A DNA stretch of 32,967 bases from Pseudomonadota bacterium (GTDB lineage: Bacteria; Pseudomonadota; Alphaproteobacteria; Rhizobiales; Xanthobacteraceae): assembly GCA_023404705.1 (NCBI GenBank), contig JAEYAU010000068.1:1-32967 (forward strand). Reading direction: 5' to 3'. The notes beneath the pieces are model-generated. The model worked only from the letters and a program-made list of their open reading frames with translations, ran no database searches and was not told where the DNA came from. A program made the translations under genes and the position numbers. This document shows positions 19,601 through 25,616 of this stretch, one piece after another; within the stretch, counting starts at the first letter, position 1, and each line of letters starts with the position of its first letter.

Positions 19601-21046
19601 TGCGTCGGTGGCGCGGAAGCCGAAGGTGAGCCGCAGGTCGTCCTCGGTGTTGGCCACGGGGTGATCGAGATTGGCGTGGAGCGTGAAGCTGTAGACGCCG
19701 GAGAGCGCATCGCTCAGGGTCACCGTGAACACGCGTTGCGCCGTGGCCGGCGGCGTCGCGCCATTTGCGGGCGCCGCGCCGACATAACCATAGAGAGTCG
19801 TGCCGACCACCCAGAGGTGCACGGCTTCGCCGCCGGCCGTGAGGGCTCCGCCCGCATGGGTCGCGGCCTGGCCGTTGGCGATGGCGTTGAAAGCGACCGC
19901 GCGGTTGGCGAGCCCGGAATTGCCGTCGTCGGCCCCCCAGTCAATCGCGAGGCTGCCGACCGTCACCCGCGGCGTGAGGAATGCATCTTGCGGCCCGAAC
20001 CAGTTGCTGCCCGGAAGGCCGCCGTCCTCGTCGACGCGGCCGGCCGTCGCGGTGCCGAGCGTCGGCGTGTCGTCGTCGAAGTTGAGATGGAGCGTCGTGG
20101 TGACGCGATCGCCATTGCGATCCTGGATCGTGACCGGGAAGTGAAGAAGGATGTTGTCCTCGAAGGCGCTCTCGATCGTCTGCGTCGCGGGGTTGTCGTG
20201 TCCCATGTGATCGAGCGGGCGGAACAGCTTCACGCTGTAGCTGATGGACGCGTCGCGGTTGATGGTGAGACTGACCGTGAAGACCGTGCCGTGCGCGGTC
20301 GAGGCCGTGATGACGTGGCCGTCCGCCGAAACCGCGAGACGGACCTGCTCACCGTCGGACGTGAGCCCCGCGATCGGACCGCTCGTGACGTTGAACGCCA
20401 CAGTGCCGGCGCCATCCGGACCGAAGCTCGCTGGCAGCTTTCCGGTCAATGTCGATGCGCCCGGATCATCGCCGAGGCCGCCGCGATTGCCGCCATGGAG
20501 GTCGTCGTCGTCCAACCCGAGCGTGAGGTCCGAAGCGGTTGGACGGCCGTTCACGGTGGGATGCGCGAGGGAGGGACCATTGCGGGTGCCGTCGTTGCCG
20601 CGCGCATCGAGCCAGTTGCCGAGCAGCTCGAGCCCGGAGCGAACGCTTAGCTGATCGATGTGAAACGCGTTGAAACTGAACCCCGAGCGCGAAGTGCCCT
20701 CGCCTGCACCCGGCAGGACCGACTGATCATCGACGATCGGGAACGAGGACGCGAAGCGCTCGCCATCGAGGACGCGGTCGGGACCGAGCTGGAGCGTGGT
20801 GCCATGCGCCGGGCGGCCGTGATCGTCGAAGAAGTGCCCGAGCGTCACGCTTCCCTGATCGTTGAACAGGATGACCAGCTTGTCGCCTGACCGCACCAGC
20901 GTGATCTTTTCGGCCGCGATCGCGCTCAGATCGATCTGACTGTCGCCGTCGAGATTGAACACCGCGGCGGCCTTGCCGGCCGGCTTGGTGATCTTGATCT
21001 GGCGCGGCGCATGGCTCTGGGAAGTCGTCGCTGACGGCCTGTTCAT
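13697..21046 (-). CDS. Giant secreted RTX protein with DUF5801 repeats and type I secretion C-terminus
   Basis: A 2449-residue acidic, Gly/Asp-rich protein. Residues 15-80 form an N-terminal prefix ('IDLSAIAAEKITLVRSGDKL', 'VILFNDQGSV') like that of other giant proteins of this group. About residues 200-1005 hold five DUF5801/T1SS-143-type repeats, each with 'DDDTP' and several with 'VDEDG' linkers and 'F.ATD.DGD' motifs. From about 1000 to 2350 there are clusters of calcium-binding nonapeptides (GGxGxDxLx) broken by spacer domains and one VCBS/cadherin-like segment near 1880-2005. The last 100 residues ('VITDYDALEGDLLDLSALLD', ending 'ILVRLEQSGALQAIHGM') match the C-terminal target of type I secretion substrates. 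It is therefore expected to be exported by an ABC/MFP/TolC channel and to fold in calcium outside the cell as an adhesin or matrix protein. No protease, lipase or toxin domain was seen. The start is backed by GAGGGTGAG just before the ATG. Confidence 0.9.
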   Translation of the reverse strand: MNRPSATTSQSHAPRQIKITKPAGKAAAVFNLDGDSQIDLSAIAAEKITLVRSGDKLVILFNDQGSVTLGHFFDDHGRPAHGTTLQLGPDRVLDGERFASSFPIVDDQSVLPGAGEGTSRSGFSFNAFHIDQLSVRSGLELLGNWLDARGNDGTRNGPSLAHPTVNGRPTASDLTLGLDDDDLHGGNRGGLGDDPGASTLTGKLPASFGPDGAGTVAFNVTSGPIAGLTSDGEQVRLAVSADGHVITASTAHGTVFTVSLTINRDASISYSVKLFRPLDHMGHDNPATQTIESAFEDNILLHFPVTIQDRNGDRVTTTLHLNFDDDTPTLGTATAGRVDEDGGLPGSNWFGPQDAFLTPRVTVGSLAIDWGADDGNSGLANRAVAFNAIANGQAATHAGGALTAGGEAVHLWVVGTTLYGYVGAAPANGATPPATAQRVFTVTLSDALSGVYSFTLHANLDHPVANTEDDLRLTFGFRATDADGDAITGSFRVTVDDDTPVIGHPQDRTVDEDGLAGGLAGGAGDVAGEITLQNGDLAIRWGADSDNVNPNGGVSVAGHVDGDRAVTFAPGIAPPAGLTSSGIAVAYEISNDGTLLTAYRNSAGSYYDGEGHVATAKDDARVFTVSLSDSGSGSYSFQLVGALDHQPGGDENDVDLTFKFVATDSDGDRATDCFTVKIDDDTPTAADVSLAAHSEAALTDALVITGNVTAAVAPGADGFRGGSFATAVTFTDAPTDLSVIDVTSRETHAVTFDLANPVRSGAEITLRGYADVNGARDGMAPVIELVLNADGSVAYRQFQPLRHGEGGADDDARTLSFGYTVSDRDGDATAPQAISVTIQDEGPTVSSPVTRTVKEGPGDQSLSGVPLGVVFGVDGASASAAIAFNSLVVGAKDQDGIGLALRSSGAEVKLGYLDADHTILVGFTGSLPSTPEAANIVFTARLHDTGTGLYDFTLRQPLDHLAPDERDQFIDLTFGYTATDGDGDTADGSFTVRVDAAGGVGALRYSALTTGVFVNLSDTSETRSGETVAAHTATDRAAATDKVIGIDQVGATLVAFGSQSHDILVGGAEDNIFFGEGGNDVLVGGKGRDLLFGGAGANTLVASADIDDVGPQLFDFDLGNGTVRSLSLAGHSVTLDGFTGNHNDIDVLRFEAAAGASGFFFDGNHLTAALEGIDDFYGTDGDDIVTLPAFYPADLFLNTLNGGAGNDALAGSDLGERIYGGSGNDLLSGLGGSDSLYGEQGNDELYGGAGADTLDGGDGNDLLWGGRGADQLKGGGGNDTLYATADIDDVGSVAPLQVDLGDGATRFVSLNGLSTDQDVLLGHGGFDTVQLVKGATASGVYFNPWGANSLNGIEYFIGSEGGDVIALNRAYTTDGGQVNISAGAGDDVISATDLAAGDWIVGGSGNDLISGLGGDDDLYGEDGDDEIHGGAGDDTIQGDNGNDLLFGGSGNDTVKGGGGDDRIVWRSDQGSDTAPGGDGSDTFEVTQDPASGGAHVQFTLYTHPLVRYVYLNWADASNNPQARIVTSEIETFDLTFQNGGADELEVLLDAAAPRIVAHFAGGNDIWRAGASLVTDELDGGAGIDRAVYTAVSNQSGGVQINLGTEIYAAPGGALAGETARFVLAGQIATDRIVGFEDVDGGAGADLLVGSSGVNFLWAQDDDDTLVGGRGDDNLHGEYGNDTFIWSIGDGSDLVDGGAESGGADRQIVRLDDRDQSIVITAYDPDGDPTNGAQDWAFVAIDENRDGAFDASLAMFEIEEYALDLGGGADQVVIGFPNFAGTNLETIRVDAGSGDDLIDLTALTLSDLRVVADGGNGVDTVKLGFAYPGTAHVEAITDPDDPTTTIGARIIFDTPAGPVTHEFTGFEQFDFTDGTRTLAQILGPSVPVDVQPGYDGGVALSVGVDIVPAIANSGGALRITEVDPDGAGPMAAVAVAATGFTTIELGDGSVLTVSAQGTFTYDPALKFQTLSSSENGTDTIAYTVVDSAGQAKTYSATYTVPGGFGPVFSAGNDVHDLQAWMNVPLVGWNVSDHGDALAGDDTIVLPDGSYDPLGIYATQYYHQTFNGGQGEDHIYVRSSDVDIDGGQGSDTADFSLFSNPGGVHVSLGSQVALLGAEGVDGPWSDGRSYDIKVVGFEKLRGSSFADDLVGDDGDNVLEGGGGSDFIKGGGGTDRLLGGDGDDTLQGDGAQDYLTGGAGVDTLIGGAGDDVFYAEGTLDVDDVFLGGDGSDTLWLKLNQTVTLSGFDSSDPFGSASGSGIEDLFLEGSVIVGTDLANTFDFSRSDIVSSNQLGTWVLDTGAGNDEVRAASNLPGLGYRGGAGDDTIIGGSTLDFLAGDAGNDVLTGGGDTDYFVFAEAGATNRDVITDYDALEGDLLDLSALLDANFNGGSADGFVRAVHGDGNDALAQVDVDGGGDNWQDVAVLQGYYDQGADILVRLEQSGALQAIHGM
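13990..17870 (-). repeat. Clusters of RTX calcium-binding nonapeptide repeats inside the giant gene
   Basis: At protein level, GGxGxDxLx units occur in clusters at roughly 17760-17870, 17220-17440, 16660-16880, 15950-16110, 14400-14640 and 13990-14110. At DNA level the units are diverged enough not to be exact repeats. Two consecutive blocks of about 540 bases (17745-17205 and 17205-16665) share the same order of elements, including 'ADIDDVG' near the start of each and 'GGSGNDL(L/I)SGLGG' later, indicating an ancient internal duplication. Confidence 0.85.
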
Positions 21047-21073
21047 CTCACCCTCGTCCCGCTTGGATGACCT

Positions 21074-21106
21074 CCGTCCGTCGCGAGCTCAGCTCACGAG
21101 GGACGG
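21074..21106 (-). promoter_or_regulatory. Long imperfect inverted repeat in the leader of the giant RTX gene
   Basis: A 33-base inverted repeat centred on 21090, 28 bases upstream of the start codon. CCGTCC (21074-21079) pairs with GGACGG (21101-21106), CG with CG, and GAGCT (21085-21089) with AGCTC (21091-21095). It could be an RNA hairpin in the 5' leader or a protein-binding palindrome. Confidence 0.5.
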
Positions 21107-21164
21107 CTGGTGAGATGAAGCGCGTGCCAGCGTCTCAGCGGAAATATCGCTTCGGCATGAAACC

Positions 21165-21181
21165 GATAGCGGCACGCTATC
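21165..21181. promoter_or_regulatory. Perfect inverted repeat GATAGCG-gca-CGCTATC upstream of the giant RTX gene
   Basis: Seven-base arms at 21165-21171 and 21175-21181 with a 3-base spacer. It lies in the 228-base gap between the upstream minus-strand enzyme gene and the RTX start. No T-run follows in the minus direction, so a terminator is unlikely; a regulator-binding site is the better guess. The rest of the gap is AT-richer near 21240-21270, where a promoter could sit, but I see no clear -35/-10 pair. Confidence 0.45.
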
Positions 21182-21274
21182 GTGCTCTCGGCCCATGCTG
21201 GTAGAGGGCGCTCGCAGCGGTTTCACACCGCGCGCGAAATCAGTTAACTTATTGAACTTGCTTTAAAATACGCC

Positions 21275-22138
21275 TCAGATGCCGCCGAGAAAATCCTTGC
21301 TCCAGCGCGTGTAGTCGGCCTGGCGCGTGACGCGCGTCATCAGGTCGGCCGACGCGATGCCCGCAAGTTCCCCGGGCTTGGTGCCGTCGCGCAAGGCCTT
21401 CAGCGTCGCGTGCACGGCCTGCACGGCCGCCATGAACGGCGCGTGACCTTGCAGGCAGACCTTGACGTTGCGCGCGCTCAGATAGTCGAGATCCTGCAGC
21501 TCGGCAGCGGCACCGCCCAGTACGAGCGGCAGTTTCACCGCAGCCGCGATGGCGTCGAGCTGGGCGCGCGATTTCATCCCGGTCATGAACAGCATGTCGA
21601 CGCCGGTCGTCTCATAGGCCTTGAGGCGCGCGATGGTGTCGTCGAGCCCGCTGATCCCGAGCGCGGCGGTGCGCCCGATGACGACGAGGCCCGGATCCTG
21701 GCGCGCCGCGACCGCGGCCTTCATCTTGCCGACGCCTTCCGGGATCGAGACCAGCCTCGCGTCCTTGGTGCCGAACGCTGTTGGGAGCGCAGTGTCCTCG
21801 ATGGTGAGCGCGGCGACGCCCGCGGTCTCGAGCTCCTCGACGGTGCGCATCACGTTGAGCGCATTGCCGTAGCCATGATCCGCATCGACGATCAGCGGCA
21901 GCTTGCCGGCGCGGTTGATGCGATAGGCCTGCTCCGCGAACTCGGTGAGCGTCATCACCACGATGTCGGGCGCACCGAGCACGGCGAGCGAGGCGACCGA
22001 GCCCGCGAACATGCCGGCCGCAAAGCCGAGGTCCTCGGCAATGCGCGCCGAGATCGGATCATAGACCGAGCCGGGATAAATGCAGCGCGAACCGCTCAGA
22101 ATGGCGCGGAAGCGCGCGCGACGATCACTCCAGTCCAT
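21275..22138 (-). CDS. Isocitrate lyase/PEP mutase superfamily protein, probable oxaloacetate decarboxylase
   Basis: A 287-residue (beta/alpha)8-barrel enzyme of the PEP mutase/isocitrate lyase superfamily. Seen: 'YPGSVYDPISARIAEDLGF' near the N-terminus, the metal-binding 'DADHGYGNALNVMRTVEELE' (85-104), 'GVAALTIEDTALPTAFG', and 'LVVIGRTAALG'. The catalytic Cys loop (KKCGH) of isocitrate and methylisocitrate lyases is absent, replaced by 'FGTKDARLVSIPEGV'. His232 in 'LQGHAPF' matches the histidine used by characterised oxaloacetate decarboxylases of this superfamily, which are also about this length. The reaction expected is Mg-dependent decarboxylation of oxaloacetate to pyruvate, but related C-C lyases cannot be excluded. 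An AGGGGTG Shine-Dalgarno precedes the start. It stands alone, 228 bases upstream of the RTX gene. Confidence 0.8.
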   Translation of the reverse strand: MDWSDRRARFRAILSGSRCIYPGSVYDPISARIAEDLGFAAGMFAGSVASLAVLGAPDIVVMTLTEFAEQAYRINRAGKLPLIVDADHGYGNALNVMRTVEELETAGVAALTIEDTALPTAFGTKDARLVSIPEGVGKMKAAVAARQDPGLVVIGRTAALGISGLDDTIARLKAYETTGVDMLFMTGMKSRAQLDAIAAAVKLPLVLGGAAAELQDLDYLSARNVKVCLQGHAPFMAAVQAVHATLKALRDGTKPGELAGIASADLMTRVTRQADYTRWSKDFLGGI

Positions 22139-22277
22139 CGATCACCCCTGTCATGCCGCGACGAGGCGCGCTTCTACCATCAGAGCGGCGGTCGTGTCGC
22201 CGGGTGCTTTTCGGGGCGCCGCGCGCTAAATTCCAGACCGCACGTGCGGGCTCATGGCCCGGCGCGGCAGGGGGGTC

Positions 22278-23117
22278 ATGATTCTACGCGCGACCAGAAA
22301 CGCAGGACTGGTTGCGGCGGCGTTGCTCGCGCTGCCGGACGCAGCGTATGCCGACAGCCGGCTGGAGGCTCGCTACACGCTCTCGGTCGCGCGGCTGCCG
22401 ATTGGCGCGCTCGCCTTGTCTGCCGACATCGGCCCGGGCGCCTATGCGACGGCCGCGAGCGGCGCGGCGCGCGGCGTGCTGCGCATCATCACGAGCAGCA
22501 AGGGCACGCTGCGCGCAACCGGTCTCATTCGCGACGGGCGACCGCTCCCGGAAACCTACGAATCCGAGACGATCTCCGAGGACGAGACCATCGCGGTGAA
22601 GATGGCGCTCGACAATGGCACCGTGAAGGAGCTGAGCGTCGCCGCGCCGCGGCACGCGGACCAGGTGCCGCTCTCCGATGCGCACCGGCGCGGCGTCATC
22701 GATCCGCTCACCGCGTTGCTGGCGCCGGCGGCGCGCAGCGGCGACATGGTCTCGGCGGAGCCGTGCGAGCGCACGCTGCCGATCTTCGACGGCGCGCGCC
22801 GCTTCGACATTCGCCTCAGCTTCAAGCGCTTCGAGGCGATGAAAGTCGCGCGCGGCTTCCAGGGCCAGGGCGTGATCTGCGCGGTGGCGTTCCAGGCAGT
22901 GGCCGGGCATCGCGCGAGCAGCCCGCTGGTCAGCTATCTTTCGGGCGGACGCGACATGGAGCTATGGCTGGCGCCGATCGCGGGTACGCGCATGCTGGCG
23001 CCGATCCGGCTCTCGATCACCAACATGCTGGGCGATCTGGTGCTGACGGCGGACCAATTCGAGGTCGCGGTCACGCCGCCGGCGCGACCCGCCGGCCCGA
23101 GTGTTGGAGCGCGGTGA
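22278..23117 (+). CDS. DUF3108 domain-containing secreted protein
   Basis: About 279 residues from ATG 22278, which follows AGGGGGGT; an upstream ATG at 22254 adds eight residues but has no ribosome site. The signal peptide is 'ILRATRNAGLVAAALLALPD' with cleavage near 'AAYADS'. The mature sequence 'LEARYTLSVARLPIGALALS', 'YATAASGAARGVLRIITSSK' and 'VPLSDAHRRGVIDPLTALLA' fits DUF3108, a periplasmic beta-rich family widespread in proteobacteria that resembles lipoprotein-carrier folds. Two Cys ('EPCERTLPIFDG' and 'GVICAVAF') could form a disulfide. The molecular function is unknown. It is 48 bases from the next secreted-protein gene on the same strand, so the two may be co-transcribed. Confidence 0.82.
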   Translation: MILRATRNAGLVAAALLALPDAAYADSRLEARYTLSVARLPIGALALSADIGPGAYATAASGAARGVLRIITSSKGTLRATGLIRDGRPLPETYESETISEDETIAVKMALDNGTVKELSVAAPRHADQVPLSDAHRRGVIDPLTALLAPAARSGDMVSAEPCERTLPIFDGARRFDIRLSFKRFEAMKVARGFQGQGVICAVAFQAVAGHRASSPLVSYLSGGRDMELWLAPIAGTRMLAPIRLSITNMLGDLVLTADQFEVAVTPPARPAGPSVGAR

Positions 23118-23165
23118 ACCGACGCGCCATCTCGCACGACTGAGAACGGCTACGCCGGGATTCCC

Positions 23166-24011
23166 ATGCATCGCAGGATCATCGCACTCGCTACCCTTCT
23201 CGTGCTCGCGGCATCCTCCGGGCTCGCGGCGCGCGAACTCGCCGACGCACCGGAAGTCAGGCTCCTCGGCTTCTCGCCGGATGGGCGCTACTTCGCGTAT
23301 GAGCAGTACGAAGAGGATGGCGTCTCCGACGCGGCGGTCGCCGCGATCGACGTGATCGACCGGCAGACCAATCGATCCGTGAAGGGCTTTCCGTTCGGCT
23401 TCCTCGGCATGTCGAAGAAGGACGCGGAGTTCCCGCTGCGGGTCGGCGGCCACAAGATCAAGGTAAACACGGAGCAAGACGTCTCGGTGCGGCTCGACGC
23501 GCTGCTCAAAGCGGTGCGCGCGCAGACCAAGAGCCAGCTGGCTGCGCTGAAGATCGGCACGAGCGGCCGGCGGCTTGCCGGCCAGCCGATCACCGACCGC
23601 ACGCCCGGCGGCGGCAAGCCCGAATTCGTGCTCAGTCCAACGCTGCCCGGGCCGGTGCCCGACCTGCAACGTGTCTACCGCGTCTCGACCCAGATCGTGC
23701 CCAATGATCACGAGAGCTGCGTGCAGAATTCGAAGGTCCAGAACCACAGGATCGTCGTGCGGCTCGATGCGTTCGAAGGCGGCGCGGACGAGAGCCGCGG
23801 GACGCCGAAAGCCAGCCGCAAGGTCGAGGTTCCCTGGGAGGCCGGCGAATCCGAGTGCGCCGCCGTGGTGCGCGTCACCGACGTCGTCGAGGCACCCGGC
23901 AAGACTGGCGAGGAAAGCCATGTGGTCGTGGTGATGCTCGCGATCTCCTGGTCGGGTCACGCCGAGACGAGCCGCTATCTTGCGGCCTTCGTGCCCGTGC
24001 CCAGCCCCTGA
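23166..24011 (+). CDS. DUF2259 predicted secreted protein
   Basis: A 281-residue protein with a signal peptide ('IIALATLLVLAASSGLAARE'). The segment immediately after it, 'VRLLGFSPDGRYFAYEQYEE', is the hallmark of DUF2259, a family of predicted secreted proteins whose opening resembles a beta-propeller blade. Further blocks are 'VIDRQTNRSVKGFPF' and near the end 'ESHVVVVMLAISWSGHAETS'. Cys residues in 'HESCVQNSK' and 'ESECAAVV' may pair. The function is not known. It follows the DUF3108 gene by 48 bases and precedes an L,D-transpeptidase, so a cell-envelope role is plausible but only by neighbourhood. Confidence 0.82.
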   Translation: MHRRIIALATLLVLAASSGLAARELADAPEVRLLGFSPDGRYFAYEQYEEDGVSDAAVAAIDVIDRQTNRSVKGFPFGFLGMSKKDAEFPLRVGGHKIKVNTEQDVSVRLDALLKAVRAQTKSQLAALKIGTSGRRLAGQPITDRTPGGGKPEFVLSPTLPGPVPDLQRVYRVSTQIVPNDHESCVQNSKVQNHRIVVRLDAFEGGADESRGTPKASRKVEVPWEAGESECAAVVRVTDVVEAPGKTGEESHVVVVMLAISWSGHAETSRYLAAFVPVPSP

Positions 24012-24195
24012 CGCGCGGGCAAGCTTCACATTCCCGTCATCTGACGCATCGCATCGGTGAACGTTATGCGGCCGAGCGCGTTCGTTATGCGCCGCGCGAT
24101 TTACCGTAATGGGTAATTTCGACCGGGGTGTTGCGGCGCCGCACTGGCGTCCGTCCGGAACGCCGGGGTAGCGTTGAGGGGATAGGGAGTCGCGA

Positions 24196-25539
24196 TTGAC
24201 TGCCGAAAAGGCGGAACACGAGCTCTCGGGTAAGGTCCGCAAAGTGCTCGCGGGGGGTAGCGTGGTGACGCGTTGCGACAGCGCTCTTGTGCGCCCGCAC
24301 ATGGCCTGCGCGTACGGCTTCGCAGCCGCCATTTTCATCATGATCCAGGTTTCGCCCGCCGCGGCATGGCATGAGCGCGGCTGGCGGAGCTGGCCCGGCA
24401 CCTACGACTCCTACGAGACGCGCCGCGCCGTCACACCTAAGCGCCCGCGCAGCAGTAGCAGCAAGGGCGAGCGCAACGACACGAGAAAACGCAGCAAGCT
24501 CGCCGAGGCCGCCAAGGGACAGCTGCAGATCGTCGTCTCGATCAATGCGCAACGGCTGCGGATCTATTCGGATGGCGTGAAGGTCGCCGAGTCGCCGGTC
24601 TCGACCGGCACGGCCAGTAACCCTACGCCCATGGGCCTGTTCAACATCATCCAGAAGAACCGGTTCCACCGCTCCAATCTCTATAGCGATGCGCCGATGC
24701 CCTATATGCAGCGGCTGACATGGTCCGGCATCGCCTTGCACGAAGGACGCCTGCCCGGCTATCCGGCCTCGCATGGGTGCATCCGGCTGCCGCAGGCCTT
24801 CGCCCAGGAGCTCTGGGGCTCGACGCGGCTCGGCGTGCGCGTGATCATCGCGCCGGACGAAGTGGCGCCGCTCGCGATCGCGCATACGCGCCTCGCCGGT
24901 CTCCAGCGCAAGCCGGCGGATCCGGTTGGCGTCGTCGAGGTCGCTGAGCCCGTGAAGGTAGCGGCCGTGGGCGTGAGCGATGCGGGCGTCGAGGAGCCCG
25001 CCGGCGTTCCGCAGGACGGCGCGATGGCAGAGGGCACCGGTGCGGCGGCGGCCAAGGATCCGGCTTATCGGGCCGGGCCGATCTCGGTCTTCATCAGCCG
25101 CAAGGAAGGCAAGCTGTTCGTGCGTAAGGGCTTCGCGCCGATCTACTCGGCGCCGGTGACGATCCAGGATCCCGGCAGGCCGCTCGGCACGCACCTGTTC
25201 ACGGCGCTCGCCTCCGAAGGCGACGCGCCACTGCGCTGGACCGTGATCTCGCTCGCCGAGACGCTGCCCTCGATCCCGTCGACCATGCGCATCATGGGTT
25301 CGGAGACGCGCGGCCGGCGCGGCGCGCGCGAACGGGAGCCGGAGCGGGCGAGCAAGCCCGCGAGCGCGTCCACGCTCACCGCAACGGCGGCGCTCGATCG
25401 TATTCAGCTTTCGCCGGAAGCCACCGAGCTCATATCGGGCCTGATCTCGCCCGGCGCCTCGCTGATCGTCTCGGACCTCGGCCTCGGGCACGAGACCGGC
25501 ACCGAGACCGACTTCATCGTCGTGACACGCGAATACTGA
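24196..25539 (+). CDS. L,D-transpeptidase (YkuD) with a second, non-catalytic YkuD-like copy
   Basis: A 447-residue envelope enzyme. The start is a TTG at 24196 with GGGAG at 24185-24189; ATG 24301 lacks a ribosome site but would begin exactly at the signal/anchor segment 'CAYGFAAAIFIMIQVSPAAA'. After a basic Ser/Arg/Lys linker, the catalytic domain runs from residue 108 ('GQLQIVVSINAQRLRIYSDG') to about 225. It includes 'GIALHEGRLPGYPASHGCIR', where His193 and Cys195 belong to the active site that cross-links peptidoglycan through meso-diaminopimelate or attaches proteins to it. An Ala/Val/Pro/Glu linker leads to a second copy of the first beta-sheet (from 294, 'GPISVFISRKEGKLFVRKGF') without a SHGC motif. 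The 184 bases before the gene hold a TTACC/GGTAA inverted repeat (24101-24116) and a GTTATGCG direct repeat, but no clear promoter. Confidence 0.88.
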   Translation: MTAEKAEHELSGKVRKVLAGGSVVTRCDSALVRPHMACAYGFAAAIFIMIQVSPAAAWHERGWRSWPGTYDSYETRRAVTPKRPRSSSSKGERNDTRKRSKLAEAAKGQLQIVVSINAQRLRIYSDGVKVAESPVSTGTASNPTPMGLFNIIQKNRFHRSNLYSDAPMPYMQRLTWSGIALHEGRLPGYPASHGCIRLPQAFAQELWGSTRLGVRVIIAPDEVAPLAIAHTRLAGLQRKPADPVGVVEVAEPVKVAAVGVSDAGVEEPAGVPQDGAMAEGTGAAAAKDPAYRAGPISVFISRKEGKLFVRKGFAPIYSAPVTIQDPGRPLGTHLFTALASEGDAPLRWTVISLAETLPSIPSTMRIMGSETRGRRGAREREPERASKPASASTLTATAALDRIQLSPEATELISGLISPGASLIVSDLGLGHETGTETDFIVVTREY

Positions 25540-25616
25540 ACTGTCGCGGCGCCGCCGCGTTGCGATCATCACATCGGCGTGCCACCTTTCCCATTCATCG
25601 GGACGGACAGACCGAG

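Noticed and set aside
21165..21181. Hairpin GATAGCG-gca-CGCTATC as terminator of the upstream minus-strand enzyme gene
   Set aside because: On the minus strand the sequence after the stem is GGTTTCATGCCG, without a T-tract, and the hairpin is about 95 bases past the stop.
24085..25572. Minus-strand frames of about 340-500 residues opposite the DUF2259, L,D-transpeptidase, oxidoreductase and second L,D-transpeptidase genes
   Set aside because: Low-complexity Arg/His/Gly-rich translations opposite genes with intact catalytic motifs.
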